Program-made: the position numbers and the translations under genes
Assembly: GCA_021234155.1 (NCBI GenBank)
Contig: JAJEKV010000049.1
Location: 7,142,150 to 7,206,149, forward strand
Source of the DNA: Isoetes taiwanensis
Lineage: Eukaryota > Streptophyta > Lycopodiopsida > Isoetales > Isoetaceae
Direction of reading: 5' to 3'
DNA length: 64,000 nucleotides
The notes under the pieces: generated by a model
What the model saw: only the letters and a program-made list of their open reading frames with translations
Databases searched by the model: none
What the model was told of the DNA's origin: nothing
Shown here: positions 36,190-46,961 of the stretch, one piece after another
How positions within the stretch are numbered: position 1 is the stretch's first letter
Layout of the letters: each line of letters starts with the position of its first letter

Positions 36190-36383
36190 CCATCTTGACG
36201 TCTGCTTGGCGGCGTCTGCGTCCGCGTCTGACGACGTCTGATCGACGACGCGGCCAATAGCCGTCGCATCGGCGATGCAGAACGACGTCTGGCTGGCGGC
36301 GTCACGGCGGCGACGCCGTCGGACGTCAGCCTTGCGTCAGACGCCGTCTATCAAGGTCGCTAAATGGCCTTTTTCTTGTTGTG
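36190..36383. mobile_element. Right end of mobile block, CACTA-like terminus
   Basis: The last ~190 bp are GC-rich and full of GACGTCTG/GGCGTC/CGTCGC-type repeats, including GACGCCGTC palindromes. The end itself is TCGCTAAATGGCC followed by TTTTTCTTGTTGTG. Plant CACTA elements usually end in a TTTTTCTTGTAGTG-like sequence preceded by subterminal repeats, so this fits with one or two changes. U-module sequence resumes within 5 bp. Confidence 0.5.
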
Positions 36384-36387
36384 TTTT

Positions 36388-39110
36388 TTGCAGTCAGCAA
36401 AGAAGAGACATCCAACCAATGCACTTGTTAGTGACAAGTTTATTTTGTTACTTTGGACAATTTTGAGGTCCATCTTCCACCTTCACTCATTACCACTTCT
36501 TCTTTTCTTTTGTTTGATGCAAGCAAAGTGTTGTAAATGCATGTCGAACATCTTGGGATAATTTTTATAAAAAGTGTGCAAAATGTTTAGAAGTTATTAG
36601 AAAAGTGGTGTGAACAAACTAGATAATAAGCATAAGCTAATATACATCTCAGATTACTATTTCCATATCTACAGCTATTTGTGTCATTACTCGTGACCAT
36701 GAATTTTGAATGTCTCAAGATATTTACAGCTCAGAGTGAAAGTGACAGTAAAAGTGAAAGTGATACTTAGATAGTAAAAGTGATTGATAGCTTTGCTCTT
36801 TCTTTTAGCTATGTAAGCAAGAGCATATGAAGGATCAATGTAAGCAAATAAGTCTAATGAAGTTTACATAATCTCAAATTGTCCACATTATTCAAAATGT
36901 TTACATTATTCAAGCTTAGTGGTTTCTGCTGGACATTCTTTGCAATATTTAGGATACCTAGAAAGAGCATGCGAAGATAAAAGTGAGAAAGATAAATTGC
37001 AAGATTTCTTGAATCGTTTGTGTTTTGCAGATGATAAAACTCACCTAACTTAGCATGCACCTCAAAAAAAGGCTTGCTTTTCTTCTAAATGAACCACTTG
37101 CACAATACTGAAGTAGAAGAGAGAAAATTAAAAGCAAGCTACAATGAAGGCATAGTCAATGCTGCATTTACGTGCAAAAAAGTAAAAGAATTTATGACAT
37201 GCCAATTCTCTCATCAATAGAAGAACCTGATGATAGACTTTAACCAATGAAGACATGCAAAGATTAGAAAGCATATAGAAGACTTTAACCAAAGAATACA
37301 TGCACATTATAAAGCATATAGTTATGGACTTCAACCTGCTTTTAAGAAGAACTCATAGAACTAAAACTTCGAAATTACAATTTCCTTTGCTAGTCCAACA
37401 TTGTAAAAGTACCAAAGTACAAAATAATCTGAGAGCACACACATTGACTATATTTAAGAGAAAGAGAGAGAGATAGATTAGAAGATAATGAAACATAAAT
37501 AATAAGGCACAACGCCATGTGCATCCCATGGCCAAAACGCTATAACATGCAGATTCATATACAAATGAGAGGTAAAAGCAACGATAAAAGCAGTCTTTTA
37601 GGGGTCCATCCTCCCAAATGAAGAGAACTTGGCTTGGTTTGGCATCATATTAGAAGCAAAGAAATCTCTTTGCCATGTGCATGTGAATAAGAGCATATGT
37701 TTACAGATCTAAACTATATAATTTTTACTGTGGGTCTTCATTCCAATCCAATCATGCGGACATCATAATAAACAATGAGCGAGCTTTTGTGCCAATGCTT
37801 GGAGTTATCATAAAGAAGATCGAAAATAATGCGAGTGGCAAGGTGAGGGGGATGGAACAAAACCTAGAGACATCTAGGAGGATGGAGCGCTAGATTTGGA
37901 CCTCTCGAGCAAGGGAATCGACACCTGAAATGATGATTATTTGGGTTATTTTTGTTGTCCTAAATTAGATGTAGCAAATCCATCCACCAAGCCACGCCTT
38001 TGCAAAAGAGAAGAAGACTTCATAGGATATAAAGAAGCTTGCTTTGTGAAGATGCTTTCTAAAGTAACTCCGCACCTAATTTTACAAATTTGTGAAACGG
38101 AAACGGCTTCCTTCCGCACCCTATTTCCACAAGCTGCTCCATTGCTACCTCATCATATCCCGCCAATGGCAGCGGTAGTAGCGACCTTAAAGCGTGGAAA
38201 ACTTAAGAAAGAAAAGTACCGACCAATTTTTTTCAAGTAAATCTAAGCCATCAAAAAATATTTCAAATAAAATGGCCGTCAAAGTTTTAGGGCTGATCCA
38301 TGACACAGGAGTTAACATTATAATATAAAGATGAGTGGAGATGTTAACAATAGTGACAAAATGATTCATATAGAGTATCTATCGACTCACGTTTGCCATC
38401 ATTAACACCAACAAGAAGCACTTGAATCGACTTGTTGAAATCAATTTTGAAGGCCAACGTCTAGGCACTTTTGGAACTTGAATGAGAAACCCTTTACGCA
38501 AAAATACAACTAACAATGGCACGCCTCCTCGCTTGTCTTATGATTATAGATGGTTGTTTACAAGAATTTGCAAACCTTTAAAAGCGTGTACTTACTCTTT
38601 AAGATGTGCATTTCAATTGAATATTTCAAGACTACAATTTATACCCTTTCTATGATCTGTTTCTTTGCCAATGCATTTTTGTAAGGAACATTGGCCAAAG
38701 TTCCATCTATGTTTGCGGACAAGTCTTACCATCCGGCGCAAAAGCGTAATGTATGCCCGATAACATAACCAGAAGCGATGTGGACTTAGTTGAAGAAAAT
38801 TGATCAAAGCAATGTTTTCCAAAGCTTCAAATTCATATATTTCTTAAACAAACTAGAGACATCCAACCAATGCTATTGGGTTGCAAGACTTGTTAGTGAC
38901 AAGTTTATTTTGTTACTTTGGACAATTTCTGAGGTCCATCTTCCACCTTCAATTTTGAAGGCCACTGTATCTTGGCATCTAGGCACAGACTACGTTTGCC
39001 ATCATTAACACCAACAAGAAGCACTTGAATCGACTTGTTGAAATCAATTTTGGCATCTAGATATTTTTGGAACTTGAAAGAGAAGCCATGTCTAAGGCGT
39101 CCAAAGTAAA
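36388..39110 (-). repeat. U module copy C with BiP 3' remnant
   Basis: This matches E (48841-51856) in inverted orientation. C and E share an insertion of about 80 bp (37672-37736; 50845-50905) that A, B, D and F lack, so they form one subfamily. Near 36726-36742 it holds the complement of CACTCTGAGCTGTAA, the last BiP codons and stop. The BiP 3' flank lies on one side and the tail module on the other: the coding region has been removed. Confidence 0.85.
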
Positions 39111-39152
39111 TCTAAGCAAGATTTACTTGAAATTTTTTTTGGACGCCTTAGA
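39091..39152. repeat. Palindromic C/D junction
   Basis: TCTAAGGCGTCC (39091-39102) is repeated inverted at 39141-39152. Inside it GTAAATCT (39106-39113) and AGATTTAC (39119-39126) flank a 5-nt spacer. To the left the U module runs on the minus strand, and to the right on the plus strand. This marks the centre of a head-to-head inverted duplication. Confidence 0.8.
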
Positions 39153-42100
39153 TTTACTTGAAAAAGTTGGTTAGGACTTGTTCTTTCTTAAGTTTTCCAC
39201 GTCTTCTCCTCTTTTGCGGTCGCGGGCTTGGTGGTCTGTTTGCCCACGCCTAATTTCGGCAACGAAAATAACCCAAATAATCGGTCATTTCTATGTTGAT
39301 TCCCTTGCTTTAGAGGTCTAAATACAACGCTTCATCCTTCTAGAAGTCTCTAGGTTCGGTCTTGCCCTCCTCACCTTGCCACTTGCATTATTTTCGATCT
39401 TCCTTATGATAACTCCGGCATTGGCAATAAGCCGCCATTACTTTGCCGAACGCAAAGAAAATATATGAATTTGGAGCTTCAAAAACATCGCTTTGGCTGG
39501 ATGGTAAGACTTGTCCGGGCAAACATAGATGGAACTTTGGCCAATGTTGCTTACAAAAATGCATTGGCAAAGAAAGAGATCATAGAAAAGGTATAAATTG
39601 TAGTCTTGAATATTAAATTGAAATGCACATTTATGCTTTTAAAGGTTTGCAAATTCTTGTAAACAATCATCTCTAATCAAGTAAGATAAAGTGGCCTTCA
39701 AAATTGAAGGTGGAAGATGGGCCTCGAAATTGTTCAAAGTAACAAAATAAACTTGTCACTAACAAGTCTTGTAACCCAATAGCATTGGTTGGATGTCCCT
39801 AGTTTGTTGACCGCAAGAAATATATGAATTTGAAGCTTGGAAAACATTGCTTTGATCAATTTTTCTTCAACTAGGTCCACACTGCTCCTGGTTATGTTAT
39901 CGGGCATGCATTCTGATGCTTGCATGCTGGATGGTAAGACTTGTCCGGGCAAACATAGATGGAACTTTGGCCAATGTTCCTTACAAAAATGCATTGGCAA
40001 AGAAACAGATCATAGAAAGGGTATAAATTGTAGCGTTGAAATATTCAATTGAAATGCACATCTTAAAGAGTAAGTACACGCTTTTAAAGGTTTGCAAATT
40101 CTTGTAAACAACCATCTCTAATCATAAGACAAGCAGAGACGTGCCATTGTTAGTTGTATTTTTGCGAAAGGGTTTCTCATTCAAGTTCCAAAAGTGCCTA
40201 GATGTCAAGTAAGATCTGATGGGCTTCAAAATTGATTTCAACAAGTTCGATTCAAGTGCTTTTTGTTGGTGTTAATGATGGCAAACGTAGTCCGATAGAT
40301 ACTCTATATGAATCGGCTATTGTTAACATCTCCACTCATCTTTATATTATAATGTTAACTCCTGTCATGGATCACGCCCTAAAACTTTGGATGGCCCAGA
40401 TTTACTTGAAATTTTTTTTTTTGATGCCTTAAATTTACTTGAAAAGTTGGTGGTACTTTTCTTTCTTAAGTTTTCCACGTTTTAAAAGTCGCTACACCGC
40501 CATTGGCGGGATATGACAGGTAGCAATGGAGCGGTTATTGTGGAAATAGGGTGCGAAAGGAAGCCGTTTTCCGTTTCACAAATTTGTAAAATCCGTGAGT
40601 TACTTTAGAAAGCATCTTCACAAACCAAGCTTCTTATATCCTATGAAGTCTTCTCCTCTTTTGCAGTGCGTGGCTTGGTGGTTGGATTTGCTATAGCTAA
40701 TTTAGACAACGAAAATAACCCAAATAATCGGACATTTCTGTGTTGATTCCCTTGCTTCAGAGGTCCAAATCTAGCGCTCCATCCTCCTAGATGTCTCTAG
40801 GTTTGATCCTGTCCCCCTCACCTTGCCACATTATTTTTGATCTTCTTTATGACAACTCCAGGCATTGGCACAATAGTTTTATCGATATGCATGATTGGAT
40901 TGGAATGAAGGCCCAAGAGATTTCTTTGCTTCTAATATGGCCAAACCAAGCCTATGGCTCTTACATTTGGGAGGATGGAGCCCCTAAAATCTGCTTTTGT
41001 CTTTGCTTTTACCTTAGTTATATATGATAATAGAGTTAATGACAAATGGAGCTCACATTTGGAATCTGCATGTTGTAGCGTTTTGGCCATGGGATGCACA
41101 TCACGTTGTGCCTCACTATTTATGCTTCATTATCTTCTGTTCCATCTCTCTCTCTTTCTCTTAAATATGGTCAATGTGTGTGCTCCAATTATTTTGTACT
41201 TTGGTACTTTTACAGTGTCGGACTAGCAAGGAAATTGCAATTTCTGAGTTCCACCAAGGTATTAGTTCTGTCAGTGCTTCTTAAAAAGGCAGTTGAAGCC
41301 CATATATATGCTTTATGTCCGCATGTAGTCACCGATTAAAGTTTTTTACATGCCCAAAGGGGCCTAACCTAACCTCGCTTACACTATGGCAATGGGGCCT
41401 CAACGCCTAAAAGCCCTCAGCGGAAAAAGAGCTTCGATGGTGGCGGATGGAATGTCTTGAGAACAAGGTGCATCCAAGTGCAAACGGGAGGCGGTCGGCT
41501 GCGATCTCATTTGGGAGGGGGGGGGGAGGGTAACATTGCAGTGGTATCCAATTTTTGTTGTGTGAGCATGGGCATCGTTGCATTGTTTTTGTCAAGCTTC
41601 TAGCGGCCAGTGGGGTTGGTGTAATGTTGGAATCATGAATGTTGTTCATAGATTTGTAATTGACTTTCTCTTTTGCTTCATTTAAATGTGGATTTGGAAA
41701 AGCATCTCTAGAATCATAAAATTGATTAAGGTTTAAGATGATTCTTGTGTTATGAATGTGGTGACGAGGTTAGATGCATGCATGCTAGAGATCGTCTTTT
41801 TTTCTTTTTCTTTTCTCTCCTTTTTTTTTTTTTTTTTTTTTTTTTGGGGTGGGTGGATGGGGGATGATGAAGATGGGGGATGCCTATATGTGAGAACTAT
41901 TTCGTCTCTATTGATTATTTTCTAGGAAGCCATTATTTAATTTCTAGTTCTTACTTTAATTATGCCACGTTTGGTGCTTATGGCTGGTGTAGAGGGGATA
42001 TTTTTCACCTTTTGTATGCCTTGTGGGTTGTGCGGCAAAGCCTCCGGGGAGTTCATTTGAGCGAGGTCTAAATGTGGAATCCTTTTGGACACCTCGGAAG

Positions 42101-43223
42101 CTAGTATTAAAGGATATCCCCATTAATGGTAAAAATATGGCCATCAAATTCTTTGGGGCTTCCTCTTGCTTTAGACATGAAATTGCATGGTCTTTGGGCA
42201 TCAATTACAAATAAAATTAAGAGGAAATTCATGATGTATCCTGCTTCTCTTTCTTTGGCAGGTAGAGTGGAGATTGCTAATACAGTGATTGCCAGCACAC
42301 ACATTTACTTTTCATCTGCAATAGTAGCTGATAAAGCAACTTATGGGAAAATTGAAATGCTATAAGTAAATTCATCCGGCAAAAGGAAATTACAAAGTTG
42401 CTAAAAATCTTATTGCCCCAAGGATTTTTGGTGGTCTAGAACAACGTAAAAGTCTTTTCAAGCAAGCTCAAGCTCTAGCTGTAAAGCTAGTTTGGCGTGC
42501 CCTTTGTACCCCATGACTCTCCTGCCATGTCTTTTATCAAATATTGGATTGAAAAGTCTAAACCAGTGGGAAGCAATTGTATACACCATCAGCTACTAGA
42601 TTCGGCTTTTTATCAAATCACAGCTGGTCCTCACACGTCATAACTTATCGTGAAACGTCTGTTGGAAGCTTGGAATGAAGTCTCTCACTATTTTCATGCA
42701 GATGATCATAACTGAGTGTAAAACTGCAATGAAGAATGGTGTTCATGCATTTGTAATTTAAAAGTGGCAACCTCAACTTTGTTTGAAATGTTGCTAATTT
42801 AAAAGATGCATTAAGCACGAACATGATCATAATAGCCAACTAATAATTCATAATGATTTTGCATCCGTGACCTTAATCATGCAATCGTGTGGATTTGTTT
42901 CCCTTGTCCCAGTTCAACTGCTATTGTACAGGAGCTTAGAATGATAATATAAGTAACATCCTTTAGTATGTAGAGACATTCTTCGTAACAATTTTCTCAA
43001 AACTATTGCCTACACATATCTAACCTATATCTCATGTTTACATAATATTCTTCCAGCAATCATGGTTTCGAAGACTCTCTAGGCTTCCTCGACTTGCACA
43101 ATGAATCAAAATGTCGCTTCATAATAGAGTCAATGACATGGCACACTTGGCATTGCATAGAGCCTAAATGATGTTAGCGCAAGTGTCTAAGTTTGTTTTG
43201 CATTATTATTTCATGCGGTCTCC
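39119..43223 (+). repeat. U module copy D
   Basis: This is aligned with F (52850-56267) at offsets near 13.0 kb and, inverted, with A and B. It includes the G-rich run near 41519 and a poly-T run at 41818-41846. It is interrupted by a 718-bp LINE fragment at 41996. Short frames such as the one containing NQAYGSYIWEDGAP (about 40940) recur in A, B and F. Their frames differ between copies and I do not recognise a family, so I do not call a gene. Confidence 0.85.
41996..42713 (+). mobile_element. LINE reverse-transcriptase fragment
   Basis: This is a fragment of a non-LTR retrotransposon ORF2, C-terminal part of the reverse transcriptase. The frame 42126-42365 reads LGLPLALDMK, then NKIKRKF and SLAGRVEIANTVIAS. 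This is the LGLPL...KI..KL....LSLAGR pattern typical of plant LINE RTs after the palm domain. Weaker continuation in other frames reaches about 42660 (KYWIEKS). It is absent at the equivalent point in F (55738) and A (about 505 on the complement), which give clean empty sites. Both the 5' part and any 3' poly(A) are missing, so it may be filler DNA copied in during break repair, not a standard insertion. Confidence 0.8.
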
Positions 43224-43745
43224 TAGCATCAAAATGAATTTACAAAAGTGTGTGTCTTGAACGGACATAATTCAAACAAAGTGGACACAAAGATGCCAAC
43301 GTCACAATACCCAAAACTTATTATCCTTAAATGTTTTCCAAATCATTTTAGCTTGTTGACCTTGATTTGTTGCAACTTGAAATTTCAATCCTTAAAGCAA
43401 TCATTAGGAAATGCCTTGTGCATATTTACAAACTGGAACATAATATGTTGCATTACCTAGTTATGGAAAAGGATTTGGGAACTGCAATAGGATTGCATCC
43501 ATCGTCCAGGTGGTCCTCAAGGATTTAGCATTAAATAAGGCAAAATGCCTAAACTTGGAAGAGTCATGGAATGTATTCCAACACGGGAACTTGCAAAATA
43601 ATATGATATGGTTGAAGTAGATAACAAATATTTGCCTATTTAGAAAAAGAGCCAAAGGCATACTAGGCATTCCATCTTAATGCCACTTCTGCTGGAATTT
43701 TTGGCTCTATTGATCAGTGCTAAGTAATTTATATTTTCATTTCAG

Positions 43746-43820
43746 GTGACAACTCTGACAGGTCGTTTCAATGTGTTGTTGGAGAACGTGCAGATGATCC
43801 TCATAGGAGCAAAAAAGTGA
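43746..43820 (+). other. Exon-like open segment, plus strand
   Basis: A 24-codon segment reading VTTLTGRFNVLL...LIGAKK-stop follows a good 3' splice-like sequence (TTTTCATTTCAG). It is conserved in R2 (56790) and R3 (60235). The minus strand here is also open, so strand is uncertain. Family not recognised. Confidence 0.2.
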
Positions 43821-44517
43821 ATAGAAAATTGAAAAAACTGAGCAAGAAGTAAACAGGGCATGAAGAAGAATTTTGAGCTGTATAAGCAACGCTTGTTTGA
43901 CATTCCCAAATCTTATGCATCAATTTATCAAGCATGCAATCTGTATTGACATCTAAGCTATAAATTAATTTACCTCTTACCGTCAATAACATCGTCTGCT
44001 CTATCTTTGCTTGAGTTCTGCAACTACAGTTCTATCTTATGCATGCTGCCCATATCCAGAAATCAATCCTTGTGTCATGACAAGCCATGTGAATTTCTGA
44101 GAGAAAAAAATATGTGCATGCCCTATGAGTTCAAACAAAGGAGGATTATATTATGTGCATTAGACATAGCTGACCGAAATTCAATGCCGTGGATAACTAT
44201 TCTTTGTTTAAAATACCAAAATTTGGAACACAGACAGCCAATAGAACAAACATGTAATGGCTCTAACAATCCTTCCGTGCAGATCTAGAATACATAACTG
44301 AATCATCTAACCAGAGCTCTGATACCTAGGCAACATGCCTCATGTCTCTATCACTCTAGCCTCCAGAATAATTCAGTCAACTGCTGCAGTGCAAGCTGAT
44401 TCACTTTTGCAAGCTTGTGGAGTCACGAAAACTTCCATTTCCATTTAAACCAATGCAGACCCAGCATATGCTAGTATAATCTAGAGCAAACTAAACTACA
44501 AACATATAAATCCTTAC

Positions 44518-44841
44518 CTTTTGAAATAATAAAAGCCCAACGACATCAACCGCTTCAATCATTTGAAGCTTCCATTTGGCATTAGCATTCAATTTCTAAG
44601 AACATCGGAGTCTGTTGCTATCTAAGAGACTATTTATTTTAAAGAAAATACCTGCAACAAAATTCCGTCCAAGCTTGTTACATCTCTATATAATTCATAA
44701 AACTCTATACGCAACCGATGTAAACTACAACTAAGCACATGAAGTAGCTTAGCTTGGTAGCCATTGCAAGCTGGTATAACACAACCATGCCAAAACAAAC
44801 TCAAGGCTTTCAAATAATCCTCAATTATATTGCAATATCTG
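44518..44841 (-). other. Two exon-like open segments, minus strand
   Basis: On the minus strand, 44652-44841 is open, with a CTCCAG acceptor-like start and a TTGCAG|GTATTT donor-like end; it contains EDYLKALSLFWHG. It is followed by 44518-44595 (26 codons, KLNANAKWKLQ...FQK), bounded by TTCTTAG and AAAAG|GTAAGG. The 56-bp gap would be a very short intron. Equivalent segments exist in R2 (about 57565-57890) and R3 (about 61010-61340). They suggest a spliced gene pointing away from BiP, of unknown family. Confidence 0.22.
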
Positions 44842-46961
44842 CTGGAGGAAAACACATAGAGAGGAATTTGAAGAGGAATTTGCAGTTAGTAGGAAAACAA
44901 CCTAAATCTTTGGGGCATGATGTAACGTTGTGCAGATTAAGATAGAAAAGTGTTGGCCCAAGTTCCATGACGTGAACATGATAGCATGGATTTTCACCTT
45001 TCTTGCATCATGTTCGTTATCTCCTTCACAGTCCTGGTTTTTTATATCTGCAAATTAAAATGGCAAAGCATTGGCCAAGTTACAGGATGTCAGCTTAAAG
45101 GCATGATAGTATGGATTTTCATCTTTCTTGCATCATGTTCGTTGGCTAGTTCACAGTCCTGCTTTTTATATCCGAGCAGTAAAGCAAGTGAATATGAGTG
45201 TGTCCTAATTTTTGCTTCCTTCTAGTCATAGATAATAGTGAACTGCCTTTGTGTGCCAATAACACTATGAACATAGTCTGCAAATGCCTTTAATACCATT
45301 GAAACCTCTGTGAGATGAAGCTGAAAGGCCTTTATAGCTCAAGCTCTCTTTGTCCATTCAAGAGAAACCTCCATGCTATGAGAGTTTGCAATGGGTGCCT
45401 CCAGGTTTGACAGTGGTGGAATTGCATGGCCAGCTCCAGTGGGCTCTTGAGAACAAAGTCTCAAGGTAATAGGATGTTGCGTAGAAAATATTACCCCTTA
45501 AAGGGGCAAGATGAGAAGTGGCCATAGTATGAACAAAATTTATTGCCTACATGCATAGGCATTCTTCAACAAATAAAAGGTCGTCAACCCATGGAAATTC
45601 ATTGCCCCTGCATGCAAAGCCACTCTCACCGAATAAAGGTTTTCCGATCATACCTTCACTGTATATCATGTTATTATTCACCCAAACATAAGGACGTCTG
45701 TAAATTTCTTCTGTTGCTAAATAAACTGCAAGGACATGTGCAGAATGAATATGGATTTGCTGCAATGGGATTAGCATCTGGATTTACACGATTAGCATTT
45801 GAATGTCATGATTGCTGCTTGAACATGGCAGAGATATGCCTTTCTCTAGATCCTCCATTCTCACATTTGAGAATAACCAAGAATGACCTTGACTGCTCTT
45901 CAAAAAAGCTCACATCCTTGCATTCTACAAAATTTTTAAGCTCGTAGAAAAACCAATAAATTGAAGTACTGCCTTTGGACCCTTGGTACTAATAAAGCCT
46001 TAACAGACCATAATTATCCAGTTCAAATAGTCTAAGGTAGCTTAAGGAACCCTGGGATCATCATATTCTCTTCTGAATACTATTTATCTAGCAATGAGCA
46101 GGACTTGCAATTGAAGCAAGCCATGAATTGAAAAGTGGAGTTATTGATGGCTTTCTTCTTACAAGATCATTGATAACTAAGGTCTAGCCCAAAAAACACA
46201 TGCATGGCCACGGGAGGAAATGAGCCCGGCAATAACTAGTCACAATAATTAGCAAATCATTCAATTTCCCTAAACAAACTGCAAACCATCACCTTAAATA
46301 ACATGAGATAAGCTCCAAAATATGCAAGTCCTGGCAGCACGTCTCCTTCGATTCCTAGGGCCTGCAAAACCACAGGATCACGGGCCTGCATAAAAGAAAG
46401 TGCGGATGTGAACATTCCAAGAGTATTGCCCTGGATGGAACTCTAAAGATTATTTCAAGCAAAATCACATTGCACAAATTAGTAAAGTGATCACTTTAAA
46501 TAACATGCAGGCAAGCTCTAGAATATGCACAGCTTAGCAGCATTTCCCCTTTAGAACGTGTATCGTCAAACAGTTGATATACTAGATTAAATATGCTAGC
46601 TTAGGGGCATCTCAATTTGATGCAAAACCCTGGATACCTTACAAAGGATGGTTTCTTCGCCCATATAGTAATGCACAGCATATGCAACCAATTTTAATAA
46701 CATGCTGTCAATCCTCCACATGCTGCTATTACATGCAATCAAAATCATGCTGGTATTTGCAACAAAAATACCATACTCTTCCATTTCGCCCAAGATTTAG
46801 GTTCAATAAGAACTCATCAAGAAGAAAAAAAATAATAATGCTTTTTCCCTTTTCCCTTTCCCTTTCGTTTTTTCATTTCCTTTGCCCTTTTCCTTGCTTG
46901 TTTAAAAGAAGCAGAGGTGAAGAAGCAGAAGAGAGTGTTGAGAGAAGCAGAGGCAGTGAGA

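Larger units (their letters stand above)
15871..36383 (+). mobile_element. Composite transposon-like insertion (possibly CACTA)
   Basis: U-module sequence stops after TTACTTTG at 15870 and resumes at about 36388, while other U copies read straight through this point (for example 14570-14640 minus, 53430-53500 plus). The block is about 20.5 kb including one internal 9.1 kb duplication, so the ancestral insertion was about 11.4 kb. Its right end (TTTTTCTTGTTGTG) resembles the CACTA/En-Spm terminus TTTTTCTTGTAGTG, and GC-rich GACGTC-type repeats lie just inside it, as is usual for that superfamily. I find no convincing matching left terminus at 15871 and no recognisable transposase. It may instead be a nested set of elements. 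Flanking U sequence of 68-81 bp is present on both sides. Confidence 0.55.
43224..46961 (+). repeat. R module copy 1 (upstream of BiP)
   Basis: This is nearly identical to R2 (56268) and R3 (59716); for example the 93-codon frame at 44007-44288 has the same translation in all three. Compared with R2/R3 it lacks about 100 bp near 45690, between ACCCAA and ACGTCTGTAAATTTC. It leads directly into the BiP ATG at 46962. A bZIP-type TGACGTGA motif at 44968-44975 is kept in all three copies but lies about 2 kb from the gene, so a role is speculative. Confidence 0.9.

Noticed and set aside
15871-36383. LTR retrotransposon pair formed by the two 9.1 kb copies
   Set aside because: The repeated unit includes host flank and captured genes, lacks TG...CA borders, and has no gag/pol or primer-binding site between copies.
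44007-44288. 93-codon frame identical in R1, R2 and R3
   Set aside because: Identity follows from recent duplication of the whole module. The frame has no known motif and neighbouring frames are equally conserved.
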